A stretch of DNA of 64,000 nt from Myxococcales bacterium (GTDB lineage Bacteria > Myxococcota_A > UBA9042): the NCBI GenBank assembly GCA_009692425.1, contig SHZF01000002.1, positions 109,770 through 173,769 on the forward strand, written 5' to 3'. Numbering within the stretch: the stretch's first letter is position 1; every line of letters starts with the position of its first letter. The translations under genes and the position numbers were made by a program. This document shows, piece after piece, positions 1 to 9,233 of the stretch. The notes under the pieces are model-generated. The model was not told the DNA's origin, did not search any database, and worked only from the letters and a program-made list of their open reading frames with translations.

Positions 1-583
1 CGAGTTCAGTTACGGCATTCAATGGGATCGCGTCGTAACACGGCGGCCGCGCGGCGCCGGGCAGGTCGGGAGCGTCCTTGCCGAGCACCTCGGGCCAGCC
101 GAGTCGGGTCAACGCCGCCGCCGCGACGCGCTGCCACCCTGGCAGGTGAAGGGCTGTGGCGAGCAGCGCAACCGACGCGAGGGGCCGCCGCGCGGGACCG
201 CCCACCTGCGGCCGCCGGTGGCGCGCCAGCAGCAGCGCCAGCAGCGCTCCCATCGACAGCCCGCACAGGTGAATGCGGTCGCAGCGGGTGTCCAGCCACG
301 CGAGCGCCGCGTCGGCCGACGCCAGCCAATCGCGCCACCCCGTGCCTTGCAGCGCGCGCACCGACGTCGCGTGCCCTGCCAACACCGGCAAGGCGACGCT
401 GAACCCGTGCGTCACAAATGCGTCGGCAAGCGGGCGTACCTCCCACGGCGACCCGGTCAAGCCGTGCAGGACCAACGCACCCGCACGCCCGCCGGAGTGC
501 GCCAGCGGCTCGGCGCCCGTCGGGCAGCGGACGGGAACGCGCAACGCGGCCGGCAATTCCAGCAGATCGGTGGGTTCAGTCAC
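1..583 (-). CDS. alpha/beta hydrolase, carboxylesterase (Est30/monoglyceride lipase-like), 3' part outside the window
   Basis: This is a serine hydrolase of the carboxylesterase type. Read from a GTG at 583, the frame stays open to the window edge. It shows the oxyanion-hole strand LVLHGLTGSPWE near residue 35 and the nucleophile elbow GLSMG near residue 92. Near the edge it shows a Y-D-A-I-P-L segment that resembles the region before the catalytic Asp of Est30-like enzymes. The catalytic Asp and His would lie outside the window. The GTG overlaps the TGA of the rRNA methyltransferase gene by 8 nt, so the two are probably co-transcribed. Substrate cannot be inferred. Confidence 0.75.
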   Translation of the reverse strand, partial: MTEPTDLLELPAALRVPVRCPTGAEPLAHSGGRAGALVLHGLTGSPWEVRPLADAFVTHGFSVALPVLAGHATSVRALQGTGWRDWLASADAALAWLDTRCDRIHLCGLSMGALLALLLARHRRPQVGGPARRPLASVALLATALHLPGWQRVAAAALTRLGWPEVLGKDAPDLPGAARPPCYDAIPLNAVTEL

Positions 584-1661
584 GGTCGCGTGCTCCCGCC
601 GCCGCAGCGCCCCGCCGGTGCGGGCGGCGTGCCCCTGTTCGGTGCGCCTCCACCGTCCCCGCCACCAGCCAAAGCGGGCGTCCGCCTGCGACGACCCGGA
701 CAAACAAGGCATCTTCGGCGAGCGGCAGCGTGTCCGCCGCGCTCCGGTGGGGCAACGCAAAGCCCGCGCGCCAGCCTGGGCAGTCGCGTGCCAGCACGGC
801 TCCGAGGCGCTGGAAAGTCCGCCGTGCCGCCGCCACGCCGCCGAGGCGGTCGCCCCACGGCGGATTGCACACAACGAATGCAGGAAGAGCCGTCGGAATC
901 GGCTGGTGTGCGACGTCCCCCGTCACCCACCGGATCGCGTGCGCCACTCCCGCCCTCTCGGCATTGCGCTGGGCCCGCGCTACGCAGTCTGGATCGATGT
1001 CGCCGGCGCACACCGGGGGACCCTGCGCGGTTGCCTTCGCACCGCACGCCGCTTCGATCGCGAGCGTGCCGCTGCCCGTCATCGGGTCCCACAGCGCGCC
1101 GTTCCCGTGCCAGCCGACCAGCCGCAACAGCGCGGCCGCCACGTCCTCCCGCAGGGGCGCCGCGCCGGGCTCCTGGCGCCAGCCGCGCCGGGCCAGCAGG
1201 CCTCCGCCGGCGTCGATCGATAGCTCCACGCGGTCGCCGTCCGCCCGCGCCAGCACCACCAACTCGCCGCGCGCACCGGTCGCGGCGCCGACCCGCGCGT
1301 CCACCGCGCTGCGGGCCCCGAGCTGGCGCAGCAGTTCGGCCTGCATCCAGCGCATGCGATCCGGCGCTGCGCCGCGGCCGCTCCACGCCAGGCGAACGGC
1401 CTCGACCGGCGCCGGCACGTCGTGCCATGGCAGCCCGTCGACGAGTTGCGCGGCGTCCGTCACCGTGCGCAGCCGGCCGACACCCGCCCGGCGCCACAAG
1501 TGTGCACAACAGCGCAAGCGTCCCGCCACCGCGACAAGGTCGGCCGGCAGCGCGCGAAACGCCACGCCACCTGGCTCCGGGCTGCCGGGGAGGCCCAGAT
1601 CGCCGAGTTCGGCGCACGCAAGCCCCTCGAGGCCGGGCAACGTCGCCGCGAACCAGTGCAC
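576..1661 (-). CDS. RlmL/Trm-type rRNA guanine-N2 methyltransferase with THUMP-like N-terminus
   Basis: This looks like an S-adenosylmethionine-dependent RNA methyltransferase of the RlmL/YpsC family, which modifies a guanine in 23S rRNA. The N-terminus (HWFAATLPGLEGL) matches the family's ferredoxin-like/THUMP start. The second half carries the SAM motif DPMTGSGTLAIEAA and the catalytic motif CNPPWGDRL. At 361 residues it is about the size of the single-domain enzymes and lacks the second (RlmK) domain of the long E. coli protein. The start is a GTG (1659-1661), chosen because it gives the family's N-terminus. It is upstream of and overlaps the hydrolase gene. The exact target base is not certain. 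Confidence 0.85.
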   Translation of the reverse strand: MHWFAATLPGLEGLACAELGDLGLPGSPEPGGVAFRALPADLVAVAGRLRCCAHLWRRAGVGRLRTVTDAAQLVDGLPWHDVPAPVEAVRLAWSGRGAAPDRMRWMQAELLRQLGARSAVDARVGAATGARGELVVLARADGDRVELSIDAGGGLLARRGWRQEPGAAPLREDVAAALLRLVGWHGNGALWDPMTGSGTLAIEAACGAKATAQGPPVCAGDIDPDCVARAQRNAERAGVAHAIRWVTGDVAHQPIPTALPAFVVCNPPWGDRLGGVAAARRTFQRLGAVLARDCPGWRAGFALPHRSAADTLPLAEDALFVRVVAGGRPLWLVAGTVEAHRTGARRPHRRGAAAAGARDRD

Positions 1662-1734
1662 ATCGGGCGTCGCGACGGGGTGCGCGAAAGGGCTCGTGGG
1701 CTGGGGCGGCAGGCCTCCCTGCTGCGGGTTTTGA

Positions 1735-1763
1735 TTGACGGTGTGGGGGTCGATCGCTAGACT
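1735..1763 (+). promoter_or_regulatory. candidate sigma-70 promoter for the 1818 lipoprotein gene
   Basis: TTGACG and TAGACT are separated by exactly 17 bp. The predicted transcription start near 1770 gives a leader of about 48 nt before the ATG at 1818. Similar TTGAC / TAG-CT boxes recur in this window. Confidence 0.5.
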
Positions 1764-1817
1764 CCTGCGCCCGCTCGGCGCGGGGCAGCAGCTACCGGCC
1801 GTCCTGAGGCGCTACCC

Positions 1818-4463
1818 ATGTTCGCACGTTCGACCGTCGTCGTCACCACGGGCACCTGCCTGACCCTCGCCGCGCTGGCGTGCAGTTCGACCCAATCCCC
1901 GGCACCCGGCGCCGCCCAGTGCCTGCCGGGCACGGTGGGCTGCGCCAATCCCGGCACTGGCGACGTGGGCGGCTCAGGCCGCGGGGTGGACGCGGGCGTG
2001 ACCGGCGGCGACGCGTCACCCACCGGTGACGACGCCGGCAACGACGGAGCGGGTACTGGCGCAGACGGAGCGGCATTCAATACCGACGGCGGCAGCACAA
2101 GTCCCAAGCCCGACGCCAGCGCGCCCCCCGACGTACCCACACAGCCGTCGTCGAAGTTTACAGGGTATCCGTCTGCCGAACTCCAACTGCGCATCGTCGG
2201 GCCGAGCGGTCGCGGCCACGCCACGGTGTCGGGCCAGATCATCGAAGTCGCTGCCGTCCTGTTCGGCAACGCCGACGAGGTCGTGTGGTCGACGACGACG
2301 GGCGCCAAGGGCAACGCGCACAACGCTCCGTTCCTGCAGACCGACCCGATCAAGCTGGTGCCGGGCGACAACGTGGTGACGCTCACGGCATCGAACAAGG
2401 CCGAGGTCGTGACCGATCGCATCGTCGTGACATACAATCCGCTGTTTTCCTTTCAAGACCGCTTGCGCGTCAACCCGCGTGTGCTGAAGCGCGGCAAGGC
2501 CACAGCGGTGACTGCCGTCATCAGCCTCGGCAAGGCTACCAACATCGTCAAGGGCAGCGCGAAGCTGTTTCGCGTCGATGCCGATGGCGCGGCCATCACC
2601 ACGCTCGGCGCCCTGGCCGACGAAGGCGTGCTGTCCGACGGCGACGAAATCAAGGCCGACGGCCTGTACTCCAAGAAGGTGACGCTCAACGAAGCCAGCG
2701 TCGGCACGGCGCGGCTGCGCGTCTCCATCGACGTGGCGGGGATCGACGGCAAGACGATCGTGGCCTACAGCGACATCGCGGAGATCGACGTCGTGGACGA
2801 CATCGCGCAGGCAGACTGCGACGCCGCTCTGGCGGCATTGGGTACCGCAAAAGCCGACGCGGGCAAAGCCGCCAGCCCCGATGCTGCCCGCAAGGCCGCC
2901 ATCGACGCGCTGAAGGCCAACCCCACTGTCCTCGACGCCGGACCGGCGAGCGACGGTTTCGGCCAGGCCGGCACGGGGGCTTGGGTGCGGTTCAAGTCTG
3001 GCCTGCTCGGCATCGTGCGGCTGGGCGCGGCGACCAACCGCGGTGGTGGCGGCGACGGCGACGGCCCCACGCGTGCCATGGGTGGCCTGGTTGGCGACGA
3101 AGGCCTGCAGACGGTCGAAGTCGGCTCCAAGCGTGCACTCCTGCTCAACCCGTTCGCGACGGCGCTGGGCACCACGGAAGTGGCCCACGCCAGCAAGCTG
3201 ATGGCGGACCTCGCGTGCCCGGCCTACACGGTCGACAGTGCGGCCGACGCCCTGGCAGATTTGTCGAAGCTGCGCCGGATGTTCGACTACGGCATCACGG
3301 CCATCGCCACCCATGGCGAAGCGGCGTTCAAGGGCGTGCCGTGGCCCGACAAGCAGGCGCTGGGTTGGCGCCATCCCGGCTCGCAGGAGGCCCTGTTCAC
3401 CGGCCACGTCGTCAGTTGTGGCTACTTCGCGTCCGTGGGCAGCCCGAAGAAGTGCAGCGAGAGCACACCCTGCGGCCCGGAGGCCGAGTGCGTAGTCAAC
3501 CAGGTGGGAGGCACCGGCGACTGTATCGACCACCTTACGGCAGACCTGCGCAAGGGCCGTGTGGCGCTCACGTCGGACGGCACGTACGCGGTGCTTCCCG
3601 CCTTCATCGGTCGCCATGCCGAGCAGCGCCACCCGCAGAGCCTGGCCTACCTGGGCGGCTGCCGCAGCCTGTTCAACGGCACGCTGGCGGGCGAACTGTT
3701 CGCCGCAGGAGCTGCCGCCGTCGCCGGCTTCAATGGCTACGTCTCGAACGAATTTGCCACGAAATGGGGCAAGACCATGTTCGCCAACCTGATCGAGCAG
3801 AAGCAACTGTCGGGCAGCGCGCACGCCCAGGTCGATGACCCGGCCAATCCCGGCTCGTGGTTCGGCCTCGTCGGCGCGCAGAACCTGAACGCGGCAAACA
3901 TCGAAATCATGAATTCCAGTTGGGAATCCGGCAACATCCAAGGCTGGCTCAAGACCGGCGACGGCCGCGTCGTCGCCAAGCTCGGCTCCGCGATTCCGGT
4001 CGACGGCAAGTACATGGGCATCCTGTCCACGGGCCTCGGCTACACGACGCAGAAGGGAGAACTCGACCAGCGCTTCTGCATCCCGGCGGGCAAGGGCAAA
4101 TTCTCCGTATGGTGGAAATTCTACAGCGAGGAGTTCACCGAGTACTGCGGCAGCAAGTTCCAGGACGCCCTCGTCATCAAGTTCGAAGGCAAGCCCGGCA
4201 ACAAGACCGTGGTCGATGCAAAGGTCGACGACCTGTGCGCGAAATCGAACTGCAGCGGCTGCGGCGGCCAGTACAAGGGGCTGACGGCGGCCGATGTCAG
4301 CTTCGACCAGGGCGGGGTGTACATGACGCCCTGGGTGCAATCGACGGCCGACATCACGCCGTTCGCAGGCAACGGCAACGTACGGCTGCGCCTGCTTGCG
4401 ACCGACGTGGGCGACTCCGTGTACGACACCGCGATCCTGGTCGACAAGCTGGAATTCGAGTAG
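1818..4463 (+). CDS. large secreted lipoprotein with Ig-like region and choice-of-anchor-L-like C-terminus
   Basis: The protein begins with a lipoprotein signal peptide ending in the lipobox LAALAC. A long Asp/Ala/Gly-rich linker follows (about residues 30-110), typical of Myxococcota surface lipoproteins. Residues 115-330 are beta-rich and Ig-like, with two consecutive sandwich-type segments. The middle contains a conserved-looking region with two Cys-containing loops. The last 180 residues have the pattern of choice-of-anchor-type domains (CGSKFQDAL, then a final D-S-V-Y-D-T-A-I-L-V-D). It is probably displayed on the outer membrane. No catalytic motif is seen, so a role in adhesion or carbohydrate binding is only a guess. 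It has its own promoter and no close operon partner. Confidence 0.75.
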   Translation: MFARSTVVVTTGTCLTLAALACSSTQSPAPGAAQCLPGTVGCANPGTGDVGGSGRGVDAGVTGGDASPTGDDAGNDGAGTGADGAAFNTDGGSTSPKPDASAPPDVPTQPSSKFTGYPSAELQLRIVGPSGRGHATVSGQIIEVAAVLFGNADEVVWSTTTGAKGNAHNAPFLQTDPIKLVPGDNVVTLTASNKAEVVTDRIVVTYNPLFSFQDRLRVNPRVLKRGKATAVTAVISLGKATNIVKGSAKLFRVDADGAAITTLGALADEGVLSDGDEIKADGLYSKKVTLNEASVGTARLRVSIDVAGIDGKTIVAYSDIAEIDVVDDIAQADCDAALAALGTAKADAGKAASPDAARKAAIDALKANPTVLDAGPASDGFGQAGTGAWVRFKSGLLGIVRLGAATNRGGGGDGDGPTRAMGGLVGDEGLQTVEVGSKRALLLNPFATALGTTEVAHASKLMADLACPAYTVDSAADALADLSKLRRMFDYGITAIATHGEAAFKGVPWPDKQALGWRHPGSQEALFTGHVVSCGYFASVGSPKKCSESTPCGPEAECVVNQVGGTGDCIDHLTADLRKGRVALTSDGTYAVLPAFIGRHAEQRHPQSLAYLGGCRSLFNGTLAGELFAAGAAAVAGFNGYVSNEFATKWGKTMFANLIEQKQLSGSAHAQVDDPANPGSWFGLVGAQNLNAANIEIMNSSWESGNIQGWLKTGDGRVVAKLGSAIPVDGKYMGILSTGLGYTTQKGELDQRFCIPAGKGKFSVWWKFYSEEFTEYCGSKFQDALVIKFEGKPGNKTVVDAKVDDLCAKSNCSGCGGQYKGLTAADVSFDQGGVYMTPWVQSTADITPFAGNGNVRLRLLATDVGDSVYDTAILVDKLEFE

Positions 4464-4521
4464 CCGTCAGGTGTGTGCGGGTGGCAGAGGTCGGCAAATC
4501 GGTGCCCGCTTGCGGGCGCGC

Positions 4522-4550
4522 TTGACCCGCGCGTGCCGCCCCCCTAGCTT
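4522..4550 (+). promoter_or_regulatory. candidate sigma-70 promoter for the TonB-like gene
   Basis: TTGACC and TAGCTT are spaced by 17 bp. The predicted start of transcription falls at about 4557, on the first ATG of the following gene. That would make a leaderless mRNA, unless translation starts at the internal ATG at 4593 or 4608. Confidence 0.45.
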
Positions 4551-4556
4551 GAAGCC

Positions 4557-5738
4557 ATGACGGGGGTGGCTTCGCAGGAACGGAACCGAGGAATGCGACG
4601 GCGGCGCATGGGTCTGTCGCACGCCGCCGCATTGGCTCGCAGTGGCTGCGCAATTGTCGTTGGGTTGGGCTTTGTCCTCGCGATGTTCGCCATGCTGGCC
4701 GCGGCGTTGCACGACGGTACGCCGGCCCGCCCCTCCGGGCTCATCGCGCACATGGGTCACCCGCGGTCGCAGACGAACCGCGGACCCGCCGCCGTGCCCG
4801 TGCCGAAGCGGCGCTCGCGTTTGCAACTCGTCGCCACGCCGACGCCGCCCAAGCCCAAGGTCGCGCCCGCCGAGGAGCGGCTCACTGGTCAGGTCGTCGA
4901 GACGGCCCGACCCCAGGTCGAAGAACACGCGCCGCTGGCCCAGTACCTCGGCCGCTACGACATGCGGGTCGCGCGCGAGGTCAAGGCCCGCTCGCGCCGA
5001 TTGCCCAGCGAAGTCCCGGGTCGCCTCGAGGTCGCGCACGCGTCGAAGGTGCAGAGCCCGCAGTCTACGAGCCCGGAGCCGACCCGCATTCCCGAACGCG
5101 CGCCACTGCGACCGGTCGAGGTCGCGCCGGTCGCGCCGCAAGCGCCAGCCCACAACGGCAGCGCGCCGACACTCGGAACTGCACCCGCGCCCCCGACCGA
5201 AGCGAGCCCGGGGAGTCCCAGTCCCGCCGTGGTGCGCCGGCCGAGCGACGCATTGCTGCTGCCGGCCACGTCGCCGGGCAACGTGCTTCACAACCTGCAA
5301 GCCTTGGCGGGTTCGCCCGGCACGCTGGACTATCTCCCCGACGTCGATGAACTGGGCGACACGAACCTGTTGAATACGAGAAAATTTCGCTACTGGGACT
5401 TCTTCCAACGCGTCAAGGACCGCGTTGCCGGCGAGTGGGAGCCGGGCCAAGTCTGGAGCACGCGCGATCCGAGCGGCGTCAAGTACGGCGTCAAGGACCG
5501 GTTGACCGTGTTGCGTGTCACGCTCGACCCCGAAGGCGCGCTGAAGCGAGTGGCCATCGCGCGCCGGTCTGGGCTGGAGTTCCTTGACGAGGAGGCCGAA
5601 CGCGCCTTTGCTGCCGCCGGGCCCTTTCCGAATCCCCCGGTGGGCCTGCGCAACGACCGTGGCGAAATCGAATTCCAGTTCGGCTTCATGTTCGAGATCG
5701 CCACGCAGAAGTTCAGGTTCCAGCGACTGAATCCGTGA
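4557..5738 (+). CDS. TonB-like energy transducer, single membrane anchor with C-terminal TonB domain
   Basis: A short cytoplasmic N-terminus is followed by one hydrophobic segment (about residues 28-52), then a long Pro/Arg-rich periplasmic spacer (about 55-240). The C-terminal domain (about 280-390) has the TonB-family pattern: a V-x-L-D-P-x-G-x-L strand, an A-R-R-S-G-L turn, and the P-F-P-N-P-P loop preceding the last strands. Such proteins carry proton-motive energy from an ExbBD complex to outer-membrane receptors. No exbB/exbD is present here. The start is uncertain (ATG 4557, 4593 or 4608), because the promoter predicts transcription from about 4557. The stop overlaps the next gene by GTGA, so the two are probably translationally coupled. 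Confidence 0.75.
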   Translation: MTGVASQERNRGMRRRRMGLSHAAALARSGCAIVVGLGFVLAMFAMLAAALHDGTPARPSGLIAHMGHPRSQTNRGPAAVPVPKRRSRLQLVATPTPPKPKVAPAEERLTGQVVETARPQVEEHAPLAQYLGRYDMRVAREVKARSRRLPSEVPGRLEVAHASKVQSPQSTSPEPTRIPERAPLRPVEVAPVAPQAPAHNGSAPTLGTAPAPPTEASPGSPSPAVVRRPSDALLLPATSPGNVLHNLQALAGSPGTLDYLPDVDELGDTNLLNTRKFRYWDFFQRVKDRVAGEWEPGQVWSTRDPSGVKYGVKDRLTVLRVTLDPEGALKRVAIARRSGLEFLDEEAERAFAAAGPFPNPPVGLRNDRGEIEFQFGFMFEIATQKFRFQRLNP

Positions 5739-6931
5739 CCGCGACTGCCCACCGACCTGTCGGCGAAGGTGTCCTCTGCTGCCGCCGCCGCCGCCACGCG
5801 CGCACGTGGCTCGCTGCGTGGTCGGTTGCGCTGGCCTTGGCGCTGCCGTGTCTGGCCCTGGGCAAGCCGTCCGTTGCCGACACGGCGCCGATGCGCCTGC
5901 ACGTTCATCTTCACGGGATCGACGAAGACCGCCGCCCTCCGCTCGAACGCCTGAGCCGCGACGCAGTGCGCCGGGTCGAAGAAGACCTCGTGGCCCGGCT
6001 GCACGGCGACCTGCACATCGACTTCGTCGGCAGTCCTGCCGATTTCAAGTCCGTCATGGACGCCCACGGTGTCGTCGGCTGGCCCGAGGCTTGGATCGCT
6101 GGGCTCGCGTTGCTCGGGCAGGATCGCGTCATCGTCCAGGTCGGCGGCCCGGGCGCGCTGAAGACCGCCGAGACCGTCCGGCACGAGATGGCCCACGTGG
6201 CCCTGCACGCGCTGTCAGGCGGCGGCTGGACGCCGCGTTGGTATCACGAGGGCGTCGCCATGTGGCTGGCAGGCGAGGCGACGTATGAGCGGCTCAAGGA
6301 GGCCGCAGGTGCAGGCGCATTCGGCACCCTCGACAGCCTCGCCGACCTTGACGGCAGCTTCGACCCGCAAGGCAACCAGGTGGCGGTGGAGCGTTCGTAT
6401 GCTGTCGCGGCCGGCTTCGTGCGGTTTTCCGTCGTGCGGATGGGCGACCGGCGCGCGATCGTGCAGCTCCACGAGCGGATGATGCGGGGCCTCGATTTTC
6501 GTGCCGCCTGGACGGCGACGTTCGGCATGGCGCCCGAAGCCTTGTTTGCCCTCTACGTCACGCACCTGGGCACGCATGGCTCCGCCTGGACGGTGGCCTT
6601 GTCCGATGGGCTGATCTGGGGGCTTGTCTCGGTGCTGGCGCTGCTGGCGACGGCGACGGCATGGCGGCACCGCCCGCGCTACGAACCGGACGACGAGCCG
6701 CTCGACTTGGAGGCGATCGCCGAGGCCGGCCGCGCCGCATTGGATCGGCCCTGGCTTCGCCGCGACTTTGCCGCCGCGCCCTTGCAAATCGACGCGACCG
6801 ACAACGCACAATGGCCGCCTGCGCCCGATGGCACCGCTGCCCCGGCGCCCGACGCGTCACCTGACGCCATGCTGGGCCCAAGCCGCGTTGCGCCCGACAC
6901 CGTTGACGGTCTGCGCGAGCCCCGCCTATAA
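5735..6931 (+). CDS. membrane-anchored peptidase-MA-like gluzincin metalloprotease
   Basis: The GTG start lies in a GTGA overlap with the TonB-like gene. There is an N-terminal signal or anchor (about residues 25-45). A zinc-protease domain has HEMAHVALH (about residue 152) followed about 20 residues later by WYHEGVAMWLAG, which supplies the downstream Glu ligand expected of peptidase-MA-like enzymes. A C-terminal transmembrane helix lies near residues 285-310, followed by a roughly 85-residue Asp/Ala/Pro-rich tail. The catalytic domain is predicted to be extracytoplasmic between the two membrane segments. The substrate is unknown; pairing with a TonB-like protein suggests an envelope role. 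Confidence 0.75.
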   Translation: MTATAHRPVGEGVLCCRRRRHARTWLAAWSVALALALPCLALGKPSVADTAPMRLHVHLHGIDEDRRPPLERLSRDAVRRVEEDLVARLHGDLHIDFVGSPADFKSVMDAHGVVGWPEAWIAGLALLGQDRVIVQVGGPGALKTAETVRHEMAHVALHALSGGGWTPRWYHEGVAMWLAGEATYERLKEAAGAGAFGTLDSLADLDGSFDPQGNQVAVERSYAVAAGFVRFSVVRMGDRRAIVQLHERMMRGLDFRAAWTATFGMAPEALFALYVTHLGTHGSAWTVALSDGLIWGLVSVLALLATATAWRHRPRYEPDDEPLDLEAIAEAGRAALDRPWLRRDFAAAPLQIDATDNAQWPPAPDGTAAPAPDASPDAMLGPSRVAPDTVDGLREPRL

Positions 6932-6932
6932 C
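6903..6932 (+). promoter_or_regulatory. candidate sigma-70 promoter for the 6997 gene
   Basis: TTGACG and TATAAC are separated by 18 bp. The element overlaps the stop of the upstream peptidase gene and would give a leader of about 55 nt to the ATG at 6997. Confidence 0.45.
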
Positions 6933-6996
6933 CCGTCCATCTACCGGAGCCTGGGAGCCCTCACGGTGCTCCCCACCGCCGCCCTCGGCGGCCCCC

Positions 6997-8214
6997 ATGG
7001 TCGAACCTGGTGCCATCGTTCACTCCTTGCACGCGCGGCTGTTGGCGCGGGCCCACGTGCGCGTGCTCGTCGCCGCAGTCGGGTATGGCCAGAAGCAGTT
7101 TGACCGCGCGCTCGTGCACCGGGCGGCGACGGCGTTCCTGGGTGTCGAAGTCGTCGATCGCGCCGACCTGGAGGCGGTGCTCGATGAGCGCGAGGCCCAC
7201 GCCCAGTTCTTGCCGTGGCTGTTGTGGGACGCTCCCCGCGGCCCGCGGAAACCGCCGCTGGCCGCCGACCTGCGCGACCGCTTTCGTACTGGCGTCGAAC
7301 GCACCGTCCTGGATGGGCTGCTGACCGTCAGGCCCGACGCCTATTGCGTCGCTTGCGTCGATGCCGCGGGCGTCGTGCTGGAGCGCCTGGCAGATGGCTC
7401 GCGCACGCACCTCAGCGAGCCGACGCTGCGCGCGGTGGCGGCCGTCGGCGAAATCTACATCGCCCGCATCCTCCACGTCGGCGACATCGCGCTGCTCGAT
7501 GCGGTGCACGCGTGCATGCCGGCCGCCGCACGTCCCCAACTCGAAAAGGCCGCCGTGCGGGCGGCGCGCGGCTCCCGCAGCAAGGCCCTGCCGACGCTGA
7601 TTGCGGCGTGCCAGCAGGTAGCACAGCGCCTTGCCCGGTTGCAGCCTGGGTTGGCCGAAGTGCGTGGACAAATGCACGCCACGTTGGTTTTTGCGTTGAC
7701 GCCGGGCGCCGACGTGACCGCGCGCCTGGATGGCCTCGCCGCGTCGGGCGAACTCGAGAGGCTGCGCGGCCGGCTCTCGATCCGGCACCCCGCGATCGGG
7801 CCGGTGGGCACCGTGCTGCGCTTGAGCGACGGCCGTCTGTTGGCATCGACGTCTGCGCCGTGGCGGGCGCGCAGCCTGCGGATCGCTGTCGAGCGTGCGG
7901 TGCCGGGCGTGCGCTACGTGTGCACTCTGTTTCGCGATCTCGGTCCACTGTTCGATCTCGGCCGCCGTGAGGAACTGCCGCGCCACGAACTGCGCAGGCT
8001 GGCGGAGGATTGGCTCGGCGAGTGCCTGCTCACATTCTCGGATACCCCGCACGTGTGGCTCGACGGCGCCACGCCGCGCGAGGCCGTGCGCACGGCGTCG
8101 GGTCGCACGCAGGTCCAGGCGTGGCTGCGGGACGTGGAGCGCGTCGGCGAGGTGGCGGGTCCAGCCTGTCGGGCTGCGGTCGATTCGCTGCGGCAGGAAC
8201 TTGCACTCGCTTGA
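6997..8214 (+). CDS. conserved-looking protein of unknown function
   Basis: I do not recognise the family. The protein is 405 residues, soluble and rich in Arg/Ala/Leu, with no signal peptide or membrane helix. Codon use is typical of the neighbours, with strong third-position GC. Near the C-terminus, the segment W-L-D-G-A-T-P-R-E-A-V-R followed by a helix resembles the 'G.TP.EA' motif found in DUF2384 antitoxins and SEC-C-associated proteins. That is only a short local similarity. It converges on the minus-strand pair that follows. A TTGACG/TATAAC promoter lies just upstream. Confidence 0.65.
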   Translation: MVEPGAIVHSLHARLLARAHVRVLVAAVGYGQKQFDRALVHRAATAFLGVEVVDRADLEAVLDEREAHAQFLPWLLWDAPRGPRKPPLAADLRDRFRTGVERTVLDGLLTVRPDAYCVACVDAAGVVLERLADGSRTHLSEPTLRAVAAVGEIYIARILHVGDIALLDAVHACMPAAARPQLEKAAVRAARGSRSKALPTLIAACQQVAQRLARLQPGLAEVRGQMHATLVFALTPGADVTARLDGLAASGELERLRGRLSIRHPAIGPVGTVLRLSDGRLLASTSAPWRARSLRIAVERAVPGVRYVCTLFRDLGPLFDLGRREELPRHELRRLAEDWLGECLLTFSDTPHVWLDGATPREAVRTASGRTQVQAWLRDVERVGEVAGPACRAAVDSLRQELALA

Positions 8215-8229
8215 TCGCCCTGGGCACCG

Positions 8230-8490
8230 TCAAGAACCGTCCGGCTCGAACGCCTTGCAGAACTCCGGGATTCCGTCGGTTCGCACGATCTCGAGCAGCG
8301 CAAGCGTCGGGGTGTGCAGCGCGGCGTTCGGCCAGCCCAGACTGCAGGTGCCGATTGACGCCACGACATAGGCGCAATCGTCGCAGCGGAATTGCAGTGC
8401 CAGCGCGCTCGCCTCGGCCCGAAACTGTGCGTTGACATCCGTCCGCTTTTCTCCGCTGTGCAACAACCGCGGCTGGAAGGCTTGCTTCAA
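8230..8490 (-). CDS. small Cys-containing protein (CxxC, 86 aa)
   Basis: Using a TTG start (8488-8490) that overlaps the TGA of the upstream gene as TTGA, this frame encodes 86 residues with typical codon bias. It contains FRCDDCAYVV, then CSLGWPN, so four Cys residues (with the later F-C-K) could bind a metal. Small proteins with a CxxC followed by a C-x-x-G-W/Y-P motif are recurrent unassigned proteins in deltaproteobacteria, as far as I recall. A longer in-frame extension to 8802 lies inside the neighbouring gene and is less likely. Its function is unknown. Confidence 0.55.
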   Translation of the reverse strand: MKQAFQPRLLHSGEKRTDVNAQFRAEASALALQFRCDDCAYVVASIGTCSLGWPNAALHTPTLALLEIVRTDGIPEFCKAFEPDGS

Positions 8491-9233
8491 CGTACGGACT
8501 CCTCGCGATCGAGCGCCTTGCGCGCCGCCGCTACGAGCGCCGCCTCTGCGGGCGCCAAGGCGGTGCGCTCCGCCTCGATCAGCATTGCGTTGCCCCGCCT
8601 GCGTCCCTGGGCCAGCGCGCGCAGCACCGCGACGTGGACGCCTCCGCGCTCGCCCGCCAGTTCTGGCCCGCTGGCCCGCCAGTCTCCCGCCGCCTGAACC
8701 CGCACTACAGCGAGCGCGACGCGCGCCAGGGCGTCCTGACCGATGCCGCCAAGGCTGGCCACGAACGGCAGCGCAAGGTCCGGCCGTCCGGCGCGCACGC
8801 ACGAATCGACGCCGAGGGCGCGGAACAAGCGCGCGGCTACCAGCACTTCTGCGGTGATCTCGAAAAGTGGCGTCGGGCCGCGCACATTGGCCGTCAGGAA
8901 TCTGTCGATGCCGGCAAGGTCGGCGTCTGCCCGCTGCGCCCCGAAGAAAACGCCGGCTGCGGTGCGCATCCGCTCGGCCCGCAGGGTCGCTGTCGCCGTG
9001 CAGGCTACGCTCCAGTTGGCGCGGGCGTGGGCTACGGCGGACAGTCGCAGCGCCGGCGGGGCGTCTTGCGGGCGCGCCAGGCGAGGCCGCAGCGGTTGGA
9101 TCTGGGCCAGCAGATCAACGGATGGAGCCGCCGCGCTGGCGTCGTGGCCCCACAGGACACCGAATGCGGCCGCGATCGCCGCAGAGGAACCTGCAGCGCG
9201 CGCGATGCTCCGAAACGGTCCAACTCCCCTCAT
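8487..9233 (-). CDS. secreted protein of unknown function
   Basis: The ATG at 9233 is chosen because GGAGG lies 4 nt upstream and because it begins a clean signal peptide (hydrophobic core SSAAIAAAFGVLW, cleavage after ASAAA). The mature part of about 220 residues is Ala/Arg/Leu-rich and probably alpha-helical, without recognisable catalytic motifs. It is coupled to the small Cys protein downstream by a TTGA overlap. It is divergent from the ABC-transporter operon. Confidence 0.6.
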   Translation of the reverse strand: MRGVGPFRSIARAAGSSAAIAAAFGVLWGHDASAAAPSVDLLAQIQPLRPRLARPQDAPPALRLSAVAHARANWSVACTATATLRAERMRTAAGVFFGAQRADADLAGIDRFLTANVRGPTPLFEITAEVLVAARLFRALGVDSCVRAGRPDLALPFVASLGGIGQDALARVALAVVRVQAAGDWRASGPELAGERGGVHVAVLRALAQGRRRGNAMLIEAERTALAPAEAALVAAARKALDREESVR

